From Cladocopium goreaui (Eukaryota > Sar > Dinophyceae > Suessiales > Symbiodiniaceae), in assembly GCA_947184155.2 (NCBI GenBank), contig CAMXCT020002327.1:40566-104565 (forward strand): 64,000 nucleotides of DNA, given 5' to 3'. This document shows, piece after piece, positions 30,407 to 42,600 of the stretch. A model generated the notes under the pieces. The model did no database searches and was not told where the DNA came from. It saw nothing but the letters and a program-made list of their open reading frames with translations. How positions within the stretch are numbered: the stretch's first letter is position 1; every line of letters starts with the position of its first letter. Position numbers and translations under genes: made by a program.

Positions 30407-33400
30407 CTGGCCGCCCCCGGGCTCCACGACACCCTACTCCTAACTGAACCCCCCACTGGCGCCTGGAAGCCCGGTGGCCAAGGTCCCCACAGATTGGACC
30501 CAAATTCGCTGAGAGAAAGTCTCCAGAGACTTCGGTTCTGCAGCAGACCAGCGGCCAAGGCCTGGCACTTGACATCGGATCCGACCGCGCAGGGTCCGGA
30601 CAATCCTGAACTTCCGACTGCAAGGAACAGCCACCAATGCTGTGACATGTAGCTGCTCAGCTTTGGAAGAACTGACCTACAACTCTGCCACATCTCCTTT
30701 TTCACATAGTCATAGACTTCACTCCCAACTATATACTTGATCTTTCCGGCAACATCTCCAGCAAAGTCCAGCTACCCAGACCATCACCCATCCCCCGGAA
30801 AACCAGCAGGCCCCAGCAGGGCCTCAGCTCCACAGTCACCGAAGTTGTTGGAGTTGAGGAAGAGCCACCGCAAACTTCCGTTGCTCTTCAGGCTTTCTGC
30901 CAGGGCCTTGCCATCTGCCGGTTGGGGGGAAAAGCAGAGAAACACTTCAGGGGAAATCTGCACTGTGGCCCTTCCAAAACCAACAAGAAGCGGACGGAAT
31001 TACCATGTAACAAGCTCTCAATGACCATTTGCAAAAAGCTGGTTGAATTTTAATCGTGCGATCACCGAGAGTTCAAAAAAACAAATGAATCTGGTGGTGT
31101 CTTCCATTGTTGCCTCTTTTTCATTGGCTCTGTGAATGACCTGAGGAGAGCTTATGCGGTTGCTCAACCCGCAGTTGCCGAACTGTACAGTAGCACAGCT
31201 CATGACCAAACCCCCCTTGCAAATGCCGAACGATGCTTCAAATTGCTTCACTCATTGCTCATATATGCTCATATAATGTCACATTGGTACTACAGTAGGA
31301 AGCTTGAAGCATCACAGGCCTACAACATCTCCCACACCTGCCGCAGGCGCCTCAGCGCCACAGTCACCGATGTTGTTGTCCTCCAGCTCAAGCCACCCCA
31401 AACTTCCGGTGCTCGCAAGGGTTTCAGCCAGGGCCTGGCCGTCTGGGTGCCACGAACTGTCAGATAGACTCCATGAAAAGTTTGCACAGTGGCTCTTCCA
31501 AAACCGAAAACAACTGGACGGAATCAAAGACTGTTTGCAAAGAAAAATATGTTGACGCGCCTGAATTTCAAGCATGCGATCACCCAAAGAAAACAATCTG
31601 GTTTGCTCCACACAGATTCATAACGCAGAACAAAGGAATCAGGTGGTGTGTGGCATTGTTTAGTTCTGCTTCATCGGCTTTGCTAAGGACTAAGGAGAGC
31701 TTCTCCGGTTGCTCAACCCACAACAGTTGCCGAATCGTACGAGTACGGCGACACAGCTTCTGACCAAATCACACCCTGCAAATGCCCCACAAACGAACGA
31801 CGTATCCAATCCCTGTACCACTGTACCGATATCTTAGTCGGGAAATGTGAAGCATCACAGGCCTGCAACATCTTCCACACCTTTGTCACCCAAACTTCAC
31901 CCCCCAACCCCTTGAAATCCTTGAAGATCACCTGATCACCTGGCCTTTCTTACATTTTCTTACCACATCTCCAGCCCCAGCTGGACAAACTGTCGCTCGA
32001 ATCCCCCAAGACCAGCAGGCCCCGGCTGCAGGCGCCTCAGCGCCACGGTCACCGATGTTGTTGTTCTGGAGCTCAAGCCACCCCAAACTTCCGTTGCTTT
32101 TAAGGCCTTCAGCCAGGGCCTGGCCGTCTGCCGGGGGAAATTTGCACAGCGGCCAAACTGACAACAAATTGACGGAATCACCATGGCGGCGCCAAGGATC
32201 CCTCGTAAATAATCTCTCAAAAGACTGTTTGCAAAGAAAAATATGTTGACGCGCCTGAATTTCAAGCATGCGATCACCCAAGAGAAAACAATATGGTTTG
32301 CTCCACATAGATTTATAACGCAGAACAAACGAATCAGGTGGTCTGTGGCATTGTTTAGTTCTGCTTCATCGGCTTTGCTAAGGACTAAGGAGAGCTTCTG
32401 CGGTTGCTCAACCCACAACAGTTGCCAAATGGTACAATGGCACAGTTCTGACCAAACCACTCCCTGCAAGAATGTTTTGCTGACTAGCGGATGGATTTGA
32501 ACAACCCTAATAGATCGGAATATTTACTGAATTACTGGGTAATCTTATGACATCTTGTGACTTATGACTCTTTTTGGACTGAAAAATAAACCTCCTACTG
32601 CTCCTCCTTGATCTCGCTCAATCTGAACCCCCACCTCGTTGCCTCGTTTGAGGTCGCTATAAATTATGCGACATCTCCATACATCTCGCACGCCTTTCCT
32701 GTTTCACACAAACTTAACCCCCAGCACAACCTCTTTGAAGATCACCTGGCCTTTCTTGCCACATCTCCAGCCCCTGCCCCAAACTGTCGCTTAGATCCCC
32801 CAAGACCAGCAGGCCCCAGCAGGCGCCTCAGCTCCACGGTCACCGATCTTGTTGTTCTCGAGCCAAAGTCCCTTCAATCTTTTGTTGCTCTTAAGGCTTT
32901 CAGCCAGGGCCTGGCCGTCTGTGGTGGGGGAACAGTCGGGATTGACCGCTGCGAAGTGGACAGAATCACCCTGCGGGAGGAAAGATCACTTGTCAAGACC
33001 ACTACCCATATTCTTTCAGTGGCAGCAGAGGTGCCTCCGCACCCTGCTCCCCGATGTCGTTGTTGTTAAGGACAAGCTCCTCCGTGGTGGTGGTCTTAAG
33101 AGCCTCCGCCACAACCTGTGGCAGCCCGGTCGCAGAAAATCTAAACTGATGCTTTTCAATGGTGGAAAACTCGGGACAGGTATAACAAACCCAAAATATG
33201 ACCATGCAAAACACTCGTTCCATGCTGAAACAACCCAAAATATGACCATGCAAAACACTCGTTCCATGTTGAAACAATGTTTTTTGGCACTTATTCTCTC
33301 TTGTTATAGCCGCGCACTTCCCTGCAAATACAAATACTGACACTTTGGACAGCTCTCCCAGTAGACTCATCTTTCTCGATGGAACAGTTGGGCCCTTGTC

Positions 33401-36063
33401 TTTAAAAAAGATACACCTTTTTTGGACATGAGCGAGCCATCTTTTAACCACCTGGATGGCTGGTGAGAGATAAATCTGCGCACCACAGCTAGTTTCAACA
33501 TGTTTCAACACAATTCATGATTTTTGAGATCAGAAATCTATGATGCCCAAAAAGGGCCTATAGATGCCTTAATATCTGCCTATTCGAGGGTCAACTCAAT
33601 CGTTTCTGAATCGAAGTTTCTGATACGTTCCGGCGAATGATCCTGCGATCCCCCTGCCATGATGTTAAAACGGGCGAGTGTCCAATTATAGCAAACAGAT
33701 GCACCGACTGGAAAGCGAGATCAGCAAAAACATGGCAAAAGTAGTTCTTAATAGTTCTTAATAGTTCTTAATAGTTCTTAATAGTTCTTAATAGTTCTTA
33801 ATAGTTCTTAATAGTTCTTAATAGTTCTTAATAGTTCTTAATAGTTCTTAATAGTTCTTAATAGTTCTTAATAGTTCTTAATAGTTCTTAATAGTTCTTA
33901 ATAGTTCTTAATAGTTCTTTATAGTTCTTTATAGTTCTTTATAGTTCTTTATAGTTCTTAATAGTTCTTATTAGTTCTTAATAGTTCTTAATAGTTCTTT
34001 AATATTTTTGTTTAGTGTAATTTCTCAGCATTAATCCCTGAAAAACATCGAGATGGGATATGCACCCGGAGACTCCACCGCGGCACCTTGGCGCCGGAAT
34101 CGCCGATCTTGCGGTGGTCGAGACCGCACTCGGTCTTCCCGGCGAACACAGCTGCCATGCACTGCAGAGCATCGAGCTCCTCATGACTGAGCATGTCGAG
34201 ATCCTGCGCATGTCGGGTGAAAACTGGTGCTCGAAGTCTGCCAAAATCCTACTTGAAAGATCTTGAAAGATCCTGAAAGCACGTTATGTTCAAGTGACCA
34301 TTGTTGAGCTGTGACCTGGGACTTTCAGTAGTTAGGATCTATGTTGCCTCATTGACATGAAACATGCGCAGCAAATCCAAGGAAACAAAAGTTTGCCTGC
34401 CATGAGGGGTCGCACAGCTGGCAAAGCGGCTCCATCACAAACTCGAAACTTTGCAAAGGCCAAAACATCTCATGCTCAACACTTCCAGTGTGTTCCAAGA
34501 TTCCGTAAATGGTTTCCCATGGGCATTGAGTCCTTCAGCTCTTCGCTCATGAAGCCGCAGTGCTTCGTTACATCCAGAAAGAACGTCAAATGCGGCAGGA
34601 TCTCCGCGAAAAGCTGTCTGTCGCCCTCGATTTCGGCCTGCGCAGGGTGTTGCTGGTGCTGGTTACTCGAAATGACTGGAAGCTTGACACCATCGTGAAA
34701 GGTTGGCTTGTTTTGCACATCTCTGGTCAGTTTAGTTGTCGTATGTGCTGATATCAGACCTATCTCAGCTTAATTAAATTAAACGAGCTGCGTTTCACAG
34801 GTTCTGGCTCATTGTTTGCATTGCATGCGTTATCGCGTTATCAATGCCGCAGCTTTCTCGGCAATTCATCAAAGACCTTGTGGACCCGGCCTCTTCCCAC
34901 AATGCTTTGGCCGCCACTGTGTTCCCACTTTTCATGGCTCGGCTGAGCCTCTTTCCCAGCGCCGGGATCGCAGCCGCGCGCACAGGCTTAAACAATGAAA
35001 AGGTGAGAGCAACCTGTACTCCGGGTATGACTAGGTTCAAGGCAGCGACAAAAAAAGATCCACCTTCAACAGCCAAAAACAGGACAGACATCAGTGCCTG
35101 GGGCACATTCTCAATGAGCAAGTGGTGGCGCTTGCTCTTTGTCACTTGTTTGTAGATTGTGGGGAGGATAATCCCTTCCCAGCAACCTCCGGACCACTCA
35201 CCCGGGACCTTTGGGGCGATAAGCAAAACTGAGAGGTGGCTCGTGGCCAGCTCGTTAAAACAGTTTGCACCCGGCGCATCACCCGAATTTGGGTCGAAAT
35301 CATAGGGAAAAGGGCGTGAATATCTTGCAAGATAAAAGAACCAAGCGTGGGAGGCCAATAAGTAAGACCAGCTCAACACGCCAAGTATCTTCATGGAAAA
35401 CTGTTGTGACTGCGAACAAAGCCATCCAAAAATGACATCTTTTAAAGTGTCAGACTGATCAGATAAAAAGGGAGCCATGGAAGAAAATGACGCCACGGCA
35501 AAGGCAGTAGCATCAAAGCGGTCCCCTCTGTTGAGCCAGGCCACCGCCAGCACGGCTTGGACGAGCAGGGAAGCACCGGCACGACAAAACAGCAACAAAT
35601 AAATTTCCCAGGCCAAGCCGAATGTCTTGGAGAGCCTTCCTGTCTGGAGGCTCCACAGACATGCCGCGAAGCTCAACAATACTGTGCTGCCGAAGCTCAA
35701 CATGACCAGCCGTAGCTGAGCCCCTTTGCTCAGTGGGGTGGTGTGACCGAGAGCCTGGTAGGAGCCTCGTGCTTTTAGCTCAGCTCCTACGACCATGATG
35801 ACGGTCCCTGAGATAACAACACAAAGAAAGACCAGGAGAAAAACACAAAGAAACCAATGGAAGCGGTCACCCCTTTCCTGATCCGTCATGGTTCTGATTT
35901 CTGCAATCGTTGGAAGGAACTCTTTTGGCTCCTCAACGGTCTGCGCGGTAAAATTTCCATGGATTGCGTTTTCGACAATTTCAACTACATCCGGCAGGTC
36001 AGGAATCTCTGGCAGACTCAGACCAAACGCAGCGCAGATCAGGCTCAGTTGCTGGATTTTCAT
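30245..36063 (-). CDS. Gene C: intact membrane-LRR protein (690 residues)
   Basis: Exons: 36063-34891 (391 residues), 34637-34533 (35), 34203-34087 (39), 33115-33035 (27), 32910-32827, 32119-32036, 31434-31351, 30906-30823 (28 each), 30561-30463 (33) and 30406-30245 (53 plus stop). All are phase 0 and together give 690 residues without a stop. The protein has a leader, about six helices, then six LRR-type repeats and the W-W-Q-L-G tail. This is the best full-length representative of the family. The start at 36063 is preferred to the in-frame ATG at 36084 because it aligns with genes A and B. Function is inferred only as receptor-like: a membrane anchor plus a recognition solenoid. Confidence 0.82.
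30463..30561 (-). CDS. Gene C penultimate exon (degenerate LRR)
   Basis: 33 residues, A-L-A-A-G-L-L-Q-N-R-S-L then L-W-R-L-S-L-S-E-F; the N-x-I-G turn is lost. Donor CCAG|GCGCCA, followed by a 56-bp intron. Confidence 0.7.
30823..30906 (-). CDS. Gene C LRR exon, variable residues RW/F/N
   Basis: 84-bp phase-0 LRR exon. Exposed positions R,W / F / N,S; turn F-G-D-C-G-A-E. Acceptor reads GCAAG|GCC. Confidence 0.75.
31351..31434 (-). CDS. Gene C LRR exon, variable residues GW/E/E
   Basis: 84-bp phase-0 LRR exon: A-L-A-E-T-L-A-S-T-G-S-L, exposed positions G,W / E / E,D; turn I-G-D-C-G-A-E. Its flanks repeat those of the exon at 32036, so the two units are a local duplication of about 685 bp. 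Confidence 0.8.
32036..32119 (-). CDS. Gene C LRR exon, variable residues GW/E/Q
   Basis: 84-bp phase-0 LRR exon. Exposed positions G,W / E / Q,N; turn I-G-D-R-G-A-E. Confidence 0.8.
32827..32910 (-). CDS. Gene C LRR exon, variable residues KG/W/E
   Basis: 84-bp phase-0 LRR exon: A-L-A-E-S-L-K-S-N-K-R-L, exposed positions K,G / W / E,N, turn K-I-G-D-R-G-A-E. Confidence 0.8.
33035..33115 (-). CDS. Gene C first LRR exon (27 residues)
   Basis: 81-bp phase-0 exon starting V-V-A-E-A-L-K-T-T-T-T and ending D-I-G-E-Q-G-A-E. Acceptor CACAG|G, donor GAG|GC. Confidence 0.75.
33741..33999. repeat. 10-bp tandem repeat (ATAGTTCTTA), about 26 copies
   Basis: Near-perfect 10-bp units in the gene C intron between exon 3 and the first LRR exon, with an ATAGTTCTTT variant near the right end. 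Homogeneity suggests recent expansion. Confidence 0.98.
34087..34203 (-). CDS. Gene C exon 3, fused linker helix and LRR turn
   Basis: 39 residues in one uninterrupted exon, from D-L-D-M-L-S to K-I-G-D-S-G-A-K. Acceptor TGCGCAG|GA, donor CAAG|GTG. Genes A, B and D have an intron inside this segment. Confidence 0.75.
34533..34637 (-). CDS. Gene C exon 2, linker
   Basis: A 35-residue phase-0 exon, the shorter form of the linker. Acceptor TGCGCAG|GC, donor AAG|GA. Contains F-F-L-D-V-T-K-H-C-G-F-M-S-E-E-L-K. Confidence 0.7.
34891..36063 (-). CDS. Gene C membrane exon
   Basis: Leader M-K-I-Q-Q-L-S-L-I-C, then the same helices and motifs as gene A (G-D-R-F-D-A-T-A-F-A, D-T-L-K-D-V-I-F-G, I-E-N-V-P-Q-A). 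The loop between helix 4 and C-F-N-E-L is longer (R-P-F-P-Y-D-F-D-P-N region) and is the least conserved part across the family. Donor GAG|GC. Confidence 0.85.
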
Positions 36064-39000
36064 GGCGCCACGTCGGAGGTCCAAATCTGTTTCTATCTGG
36101 GCGCCCTTGAGCTTCCAAAACTGGCTGTGAATTTCACGCAGTAGGAGGTCGCAAGGCTCAAAGCTGTTTCGATTCGGCAGAAACTTTGAGTTAGTCTCCG
36201 TTTTTGTCAGAGATCACAACCAATCTGCGAAAGAATGACATGCTGTGCGGCGTCATACTTTTCCAAGCGACCACACGGTGTTTGTTCAGCACTTGACGAT
36301 CTCACTCTGTGGATCTTGATCTTTGGGGCTTTCAAGGTCCGTCTGTATTGAATAACATGAAAGGACTTGAACAGTGCTGTTCACTTGCATATGTGCTCAG
36401 AAGCCATGCACTTTGGTCGTTGTTTAAAGAAACACTGGCCATTGTTCAGTCGTCTTTATGTCCGTCAGTACGGACCCGTCAAACCTTTTCTATGACCCTC
36501 ACACAAATCCATGAAACAAAATAGAGTGGGAGGTCAGCGAGAGTAGATCTGAGTCTTGCTTATTGGGGAGTCGGACAGTTTTCTAGTAAATCGCACTCAA
36601 CCTGAATTGCTTCAATGTTTTCACACCAACCCAAGCATAGCTATGGATACAATCAGGACTGATGTTGTCCTGGAGCGCCATGGGGATGTGGTGAACATGG
36701 TGAACATGGTGAACACGGTGAACATGGTGAACATGGTGAACATGGTGAACATGGTGAACATGGTGAACCTTGAGACCCCTGGATGAACGGATTCAATGGA
36801 ACAATTTGGTGATTAATTTGGTGAGTATTGATCTCATCTAAAGTATACTTACGAAAACGATCACTTCTTTGGCGAGTGCGAATTCACCAAATCCGGACAC
36901 GTCAAGCAGCCTGATCTCTCAACTTGTGGGCACCATCACAAAGCATGATCGAATAAAGTGGTAAACCAAATGTTCTTCACCCAAGTCTCGGTGTGGTTTT
37001 AACCCGAAATGGTACAATTGGGGATGGCTTCTGATTGGGTTTACCACATGATATAACCGATATAACAAGATTCACTGAAGATGTGAACAATAGATCAGAT
37101 TTGTCTACAGCGCAATATCCAAATGCACCATGTATTCTTCTCATATCCACTGATTTCCTCCCTCCGGCACAGCCCTAACCCCACTAACGCTGCCGCTCCT
37201 TTCGCTGTTTCTGAAAGCCCGCGTACAGGTGCAAAAACATTCCCATTTTGGTCAATATGATCACTGCACAGTTGTGAAGGTGAAACAAACAAAATCCGCA
37301 GAGGTGAGTTTGGGTATGTTTTGCTGACATTTGGCGACATGGAAACTGTCCAACCAGCCTCTATAGCGGAAACCGTGGAGCCAAAACACTGCGCGTTTTC
37401 AGAGTCGGATGATGCAAGTAGTGAAGTGTATGACTCAAAACCATGCCCTGTCATGACGAGTTGCCAGTAAGACAAAATTACTTTGCGATGAGGGGCAAAC
37501 ATGCTCAGCAATGCATCTCCACACAACCGATCATTGGAGGAAGTCAAGAAACCGGCACACCGAGAGCAATTGAATGATTTTGCAAAGTCTCGTGTCCGCG
37601 TAAGCAGAACGGCAACCTTCTGAAGCTGATGCCAGAGCTGCTCCAAGACTTTTTCACCAAGATGAAATCAAAATATATTCAAACAGATTGGTGATTCGTT
37701 CTTTGAATACAAGTAATTACTGGTGCTTTCAGATGGTTGATTTGTTTTCAGACTATACGTACTTACCTGGTGTTGACCCTTTGCATCAATACGCTTGCAG
37801 CCTGAATGCATGGCTTCAAAGAAGGGTGAGCCAGTACTATGGACAGGGTGGTGTCTGTTCCAAAGATTGATCAGCAAGGGTGGTTGAGGACGTGATGTCT
37901 TTTCAGGTTGCGGCTCCACTTGCAACATCCCATTGGAACAGAAGCGCCACCCATTAGTCAGCGCCTTGGTGTTCCAAGATGTTGGTCATGTCATAGGCTG
38001 ACGAAGTTTGCAGTGCACGTGGGCCCTTTACGTCTCTGCAGCTAAGAACAGTCATCATCACAGCTGACAGCTGTCAAAGATTCTACATCTACCTTTCTGT
38101 CTTCCAAAGTTTTGGACTCTTTGTTCAAATATGAAGGTCTCTCTCACTCTCACATCCTCAACTTCAGTTCTCTTTGGCAGAACCTGCCAGGATAATCTAA
38201 GATTCTGCTTCGTTACACATCTTGATGTCTTCCGAGAGTTGAACCTATATCTGAAAATTTGGGGGGTGCAAACGGTGCAGAAGTTTACAGTACCTGCAAT
38301 AAAATGACAATATGAAGTGCATGTTTGGCTACCCCTTTCACGCCAGCATCCCTTCCTAACACCGCCGAGCTTCACAATTCTTGAAATCAATTACCTCACG
38401 CCACAGGTAGGGAGGGATGCTGCCCATTTGAAGGCCATAGTCAATCTTGAAACAGGAAAAGGATGGGAACGGAACATGAAAAGGGAAAGGAAGAGTGAGA
38501 GGAACAAAAATAACTCTTCGTTGGACAAGGCTAGCTGCAGAAAAACATCAAGGATTTCTGGCTGAACGATGTTCAAATACCTTTGGGATGTTTTTGCAGT
38601 AGTTTTTCACGTGTATAGATTCACACCTTCAAAGTAAACTGCCGCAATGAACCAAGATTGAACACTGCAGGGAGGAAATCAAAGTCGCCGGAAACAGCCA
38701 AGCTTCAAGGACATCTGGCTTTGTCGATGTCCAATTGCCTCGAGATCCGAAGAGACACAGCTGAACCTGATTCTTGGGTTGAATCATGTTGAATCAACTT
38801 CAACCCCACCCCTCCATTCGTGGCCTGTCTGACTTTCAACAAGTGAGTTGACTATTTCCTCAGCCAGTGTTTATTGTGAACAGCCACTGCTTCTACTATG
38901 GCTTGCGTGCGCAATACACACCACCATTTCACGACACCATCATTCGAGATAGAAGGCTATTGCAATCCCAAACTTTGAGATGAGGTTGCAGACACCATAA

Positions 39001-39551
39001 GGAAAATGAGTCAGCAAAAGGAAAACACACAAAAACCCAACAGCGATCTATCACCGTGTGGAATCAAACATAGCAAATTCAAATCAACCCATGTTGAATG
39101 AAGCAAAAACATGGCGCGATTGAAGCTTTGCTTTGAAACTCCAAAGTTTGAACTCTTCATGGTTATGTTGTGCACCCCAGGGTCTGATAGAAATTCCTGT
39201 TTTTGGGGGGCAATCGTTACATCAAAGCAATGATTCCTTTATCCTTCTGCCAAGCTGCCGTGCCAGTTGGTGCCTTGATGGCTTTCAAGTCACTTTGGAT
39301 CTTCTCAGTCTCAGTACCTCGGTGCACACCCAACAGCCAACAGGATGGGCTCAACTGTCAACAGAAAACTTGCAGCGTTCCAACCAATCCAACTTCCTGA
39401 GAAGCTTTACGAAAATTGACACAGGAAAGTGGGTGGCTCCAACAAAGTCTTCCCACTGTGCATAAGGTCAAGTTGCTATTTGAATGTGGTTTCAAAATAG
39501 AACACCAACAAAGCCCAAACAAACTGAATCACTTTCTACACTTGGTTCGTA
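36064..39551. other. Region between gene C and gene D, no supported gene
   Basis: Contains patches homologous to the regions upstream of genes A and B (for example 36590-36650, 37610-37640, 37935-37990, 38105-38195), so an ancestral upstream region is retained. No open frame is convincing. The 3' flank of gene D lies at 39000-39550. Confidence 0.45.
36691..36765. repeat. 9-bp tandem repeat (GAACATGGT)
   Basis: About eight units of GAACATGGT with one GAACACGGT variant, in the region upstream of gene C. Confidence 0.95.
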
Positions 39552-39659
39552 TCAAACTTTATCAATCCAAACAGCTTCGATCAGTTGAAAGACTCTTTCG
39601 AGCCGAAGCCAAGCTGCCACACAATCTTGAAATCTTCGCCTCTCCGCCTCTTCCAGAGC
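39552..39659 (-). pseudogene. Gene D tail exon, frame altered
   Basis: Enters as A-L-E-E-A-E and then, because of a deletion of about 17 bp, reads a novel 29-residue end before TGA. The ancestral tail motif G-E-D-F-K-I-V-W-Q-L-G is present in the next frame. Either the tail was lost or a different splice site restores it. Confidence 0.55.
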
Positions 39660-42600
39660 CTGGCAGCGCCGAGGAGCTGGTCTCCGCTGAGACGTGACAG
39701 ATGCGAAGGCTCCGGTGAGCGCAGAACCACTTGCGAAAGTCTAGAGCCAATTGTTGTGATCAATACTGAATCAATACAATTTTCTGAAATTTAAATCATC
39801 CACTTCACTTTGAAGTTCACTTTGACTCGTTTCAAATAGACATCTCGGTCGGCCGCAAGGAAGGCCGCACCCCAAATGGTTTCGGCACCCGACGCATCTC
39901 CCTGGCCTACACTGCCCCAGACCCGAGCGCCTGGCCACCCGGTGTGTCGCGAAGGGATCTGTCGAGACGAAGGTACGTCAGACTTCGGTTCTCGATGATC
40001 CCAGCGGCCAAGGCCTGGCCGCCGAGGCATCGGCATGGGCAACCCACGGCCCAGGGGGCTCCCAAAATCCCATCCGACGCCAAGGGAACAGCCACCTGAT
40101 CACCTGGAAATCCAACGTGCAATGCTATCTGAGTAGAAAAAACTGAAGCGCAGTAGCGCGGCTTTTCATTTCTCGGCACAAAACTACGCAAAGCCACTGT
40201 CTTCAGCTCAAAATCTCCAAGATGTTTCATCGCGAGAGTTGTCCCTCGAGTTTTTCTAGACCCCCTTTGGCACAGCTCCAGCATGGGAGAATAATCAAAA
40301 CAACAACCAGCAAAAACACAATTCAATTATGGTATAATGTCAACCCTGGATCAATAAACCCATATGCTGTTCAATTGGGGGGTACCGTTCAAGTATCAGA
40401 CTATCACTATTTGGGGAGTACCCCCTAATTTGCATCACTTGTGACTAAACCATGCAGTGCAAATGTTTCCACCTGTGAAAGTGTTCAAAAGGATTCAATG
40501 GCATTCAAGTAGTCACACATATCTCACCAAGAGGCACCAAGACACACGGGTCTAAAACTTTTCCCACACGCATCATTTTTTCCCTCACACTTCACCATCC
40601 AATCCCTTGGACATCCCCCCCAGCCGGGCGCCTGAGCACCGCTGTCTCCGATGCTGTTGTTGTCGAGGAAAAGCTTCTGCAGACTGCGGTTTTCCCTCAG
40701 TCCCTGCCCCAAGGCCTGGCCGTCTCAGGGCGACAGCATCGAGATGGACTCCAATCTGGTAGTGTCTGGCATTGGCTCTGATCTTTGGCCGGATGAATGA
40801 CAAAAAAAAACTTATGCGGTTGCTCCACCTGCAGTTGCCAATATCTACAGTTGCACAGTTTCTGACCGAACCACTCTCTCTGTAAATTTTCCACAATCCT
40901 TCGACATTTCAATCATATGTCAAATGGTCAAATAGTCAAATAGTCAATTTTTTTTGCCCTTTAAATCTCTGGGAAATTTTGTGCAAAAATGGATCAAACG
41001 ATATTTCGAGCTTGCAAGGTTGCAGGAAAGATGAACAGTGCAACCCATGAGATTGAACTCTAAGGCTGGATACGATCGGCAGTTAGTGGGGTGCAACCTG
41101 GTCTTACTCTTTGCTACCGTTTGCTATCAGAGCTCAATGGCCCATTGTGAGTCAGTAGCGCACATGAATTATGCAAAATGTGCGAAAATGTTCGAAATTA
41201 AATTCAAAACAATGCTCGAATGACAAAAATCCACTCTCCAGAAATTGTGGTAGAGTACATCAAATTGGGGTGAACATGATATATGGTCCCGTCCTCCGTC
41301 TCTCCAACCCCCCCATGGGTTGGGTCCCCATACCATACCACCCCCCCTTCCCTTCTATTTGCATCCCCGGTCGTACCGCTCAAAAGGGTCTAGTCCTGGA
41401 AAAAAATGCCTTAAATCGTTTGGTCCACAACCTTTTGGAATTGATTTCCAAAGGGTACAACCCAACAGATTTAAGCCAACAACCAAGTTGCAATTTCCCG
41501 GGCAAACAAATTAAAATCCTGTTCCACAACCTTTATGTGGACTAACATGTCTCCTGGCCCACCATTGCGCTGACACAACTCTTTTCCTGGGTCATAACCT
41601 TTATGATGATACATGTGTACCTACCCCATTCAGATCGTCAAGTCGATTGAATTGGAAGATCGCGACCTTTCAAAAACTGCTGAGGGTTTGGCATAAACAC
41701 TTTTCTTGTCATATCATTCAAATCCTGGGTCACAGGGTTTCCACCGGCTCCATCATTTTTTTTCTCGCATGCTGTCAAGATCTTTCAAGACGGGGAGTTG
41801 GATGACACTAGGCTTTGGAGGTCCAGAACTGTTTCTCTCTCTCTCTCTCTGTTGGAAATGACCAGAAATGATGTGTCCTCTCTACATTGACATGATTGTT
41901 GATCCCCGTCGGTACAAAAACGTGGGGTACAGTCCTAGAAAATAATCGGTCTAAAATGATGACCCCTAACCTTTGAGAGAGGTTTTAGAGCTTTAAATTC
42001 CTGGCTCCTAACCTCTGAAGCCGAAATCTCACTTCCAACCACCTTTTTGAATTTTCTTTGCTAATTTCCTGGTGCCCAACGTCCAACATCCAATAAATTT
42101 ACCCCTCTGATATCCAAGTAAAAAAAATATTTCCTGGATGCTTGCGTTGGTAACATGCCATATCTTCCCCCCCTCAATCTGATACGGAAAAAAAATGAAT
42201 TCCTGGCACCTGACTTCCCGGCTGACAGCTCGCAGTTTTTCAGAGTCCACGGCTTCACTGAGTGCGGTCCGGCAGATGCCCACGGCAATGCGCAACCCTT
42301 TTGCATGGACAAATGTATCTTCAGGAAAAAACGCCTGTTTTGCAATTTGGCCACACGTTGGAACAAAGTCCCATCATTTCCTATCTATGGATGGTTGACC
42401 TGGTGATGCGATTTTTTTCCTGTGGGGTCAGCCTTTGAAGATCATCCACAAGAATTCGGCCAAAAAAAGGTCCCAGCCCCTTGGATTTTATTTTTGACAC
42501 CTGCGCCTCGGCCTCTTCAAGTCACCTTTTTTTGGTTTTTGAAGCTGAACATATGTGGTTGTACCCTTTTGCAAGGACAAATGCATTTTCAGCAAAAAAC

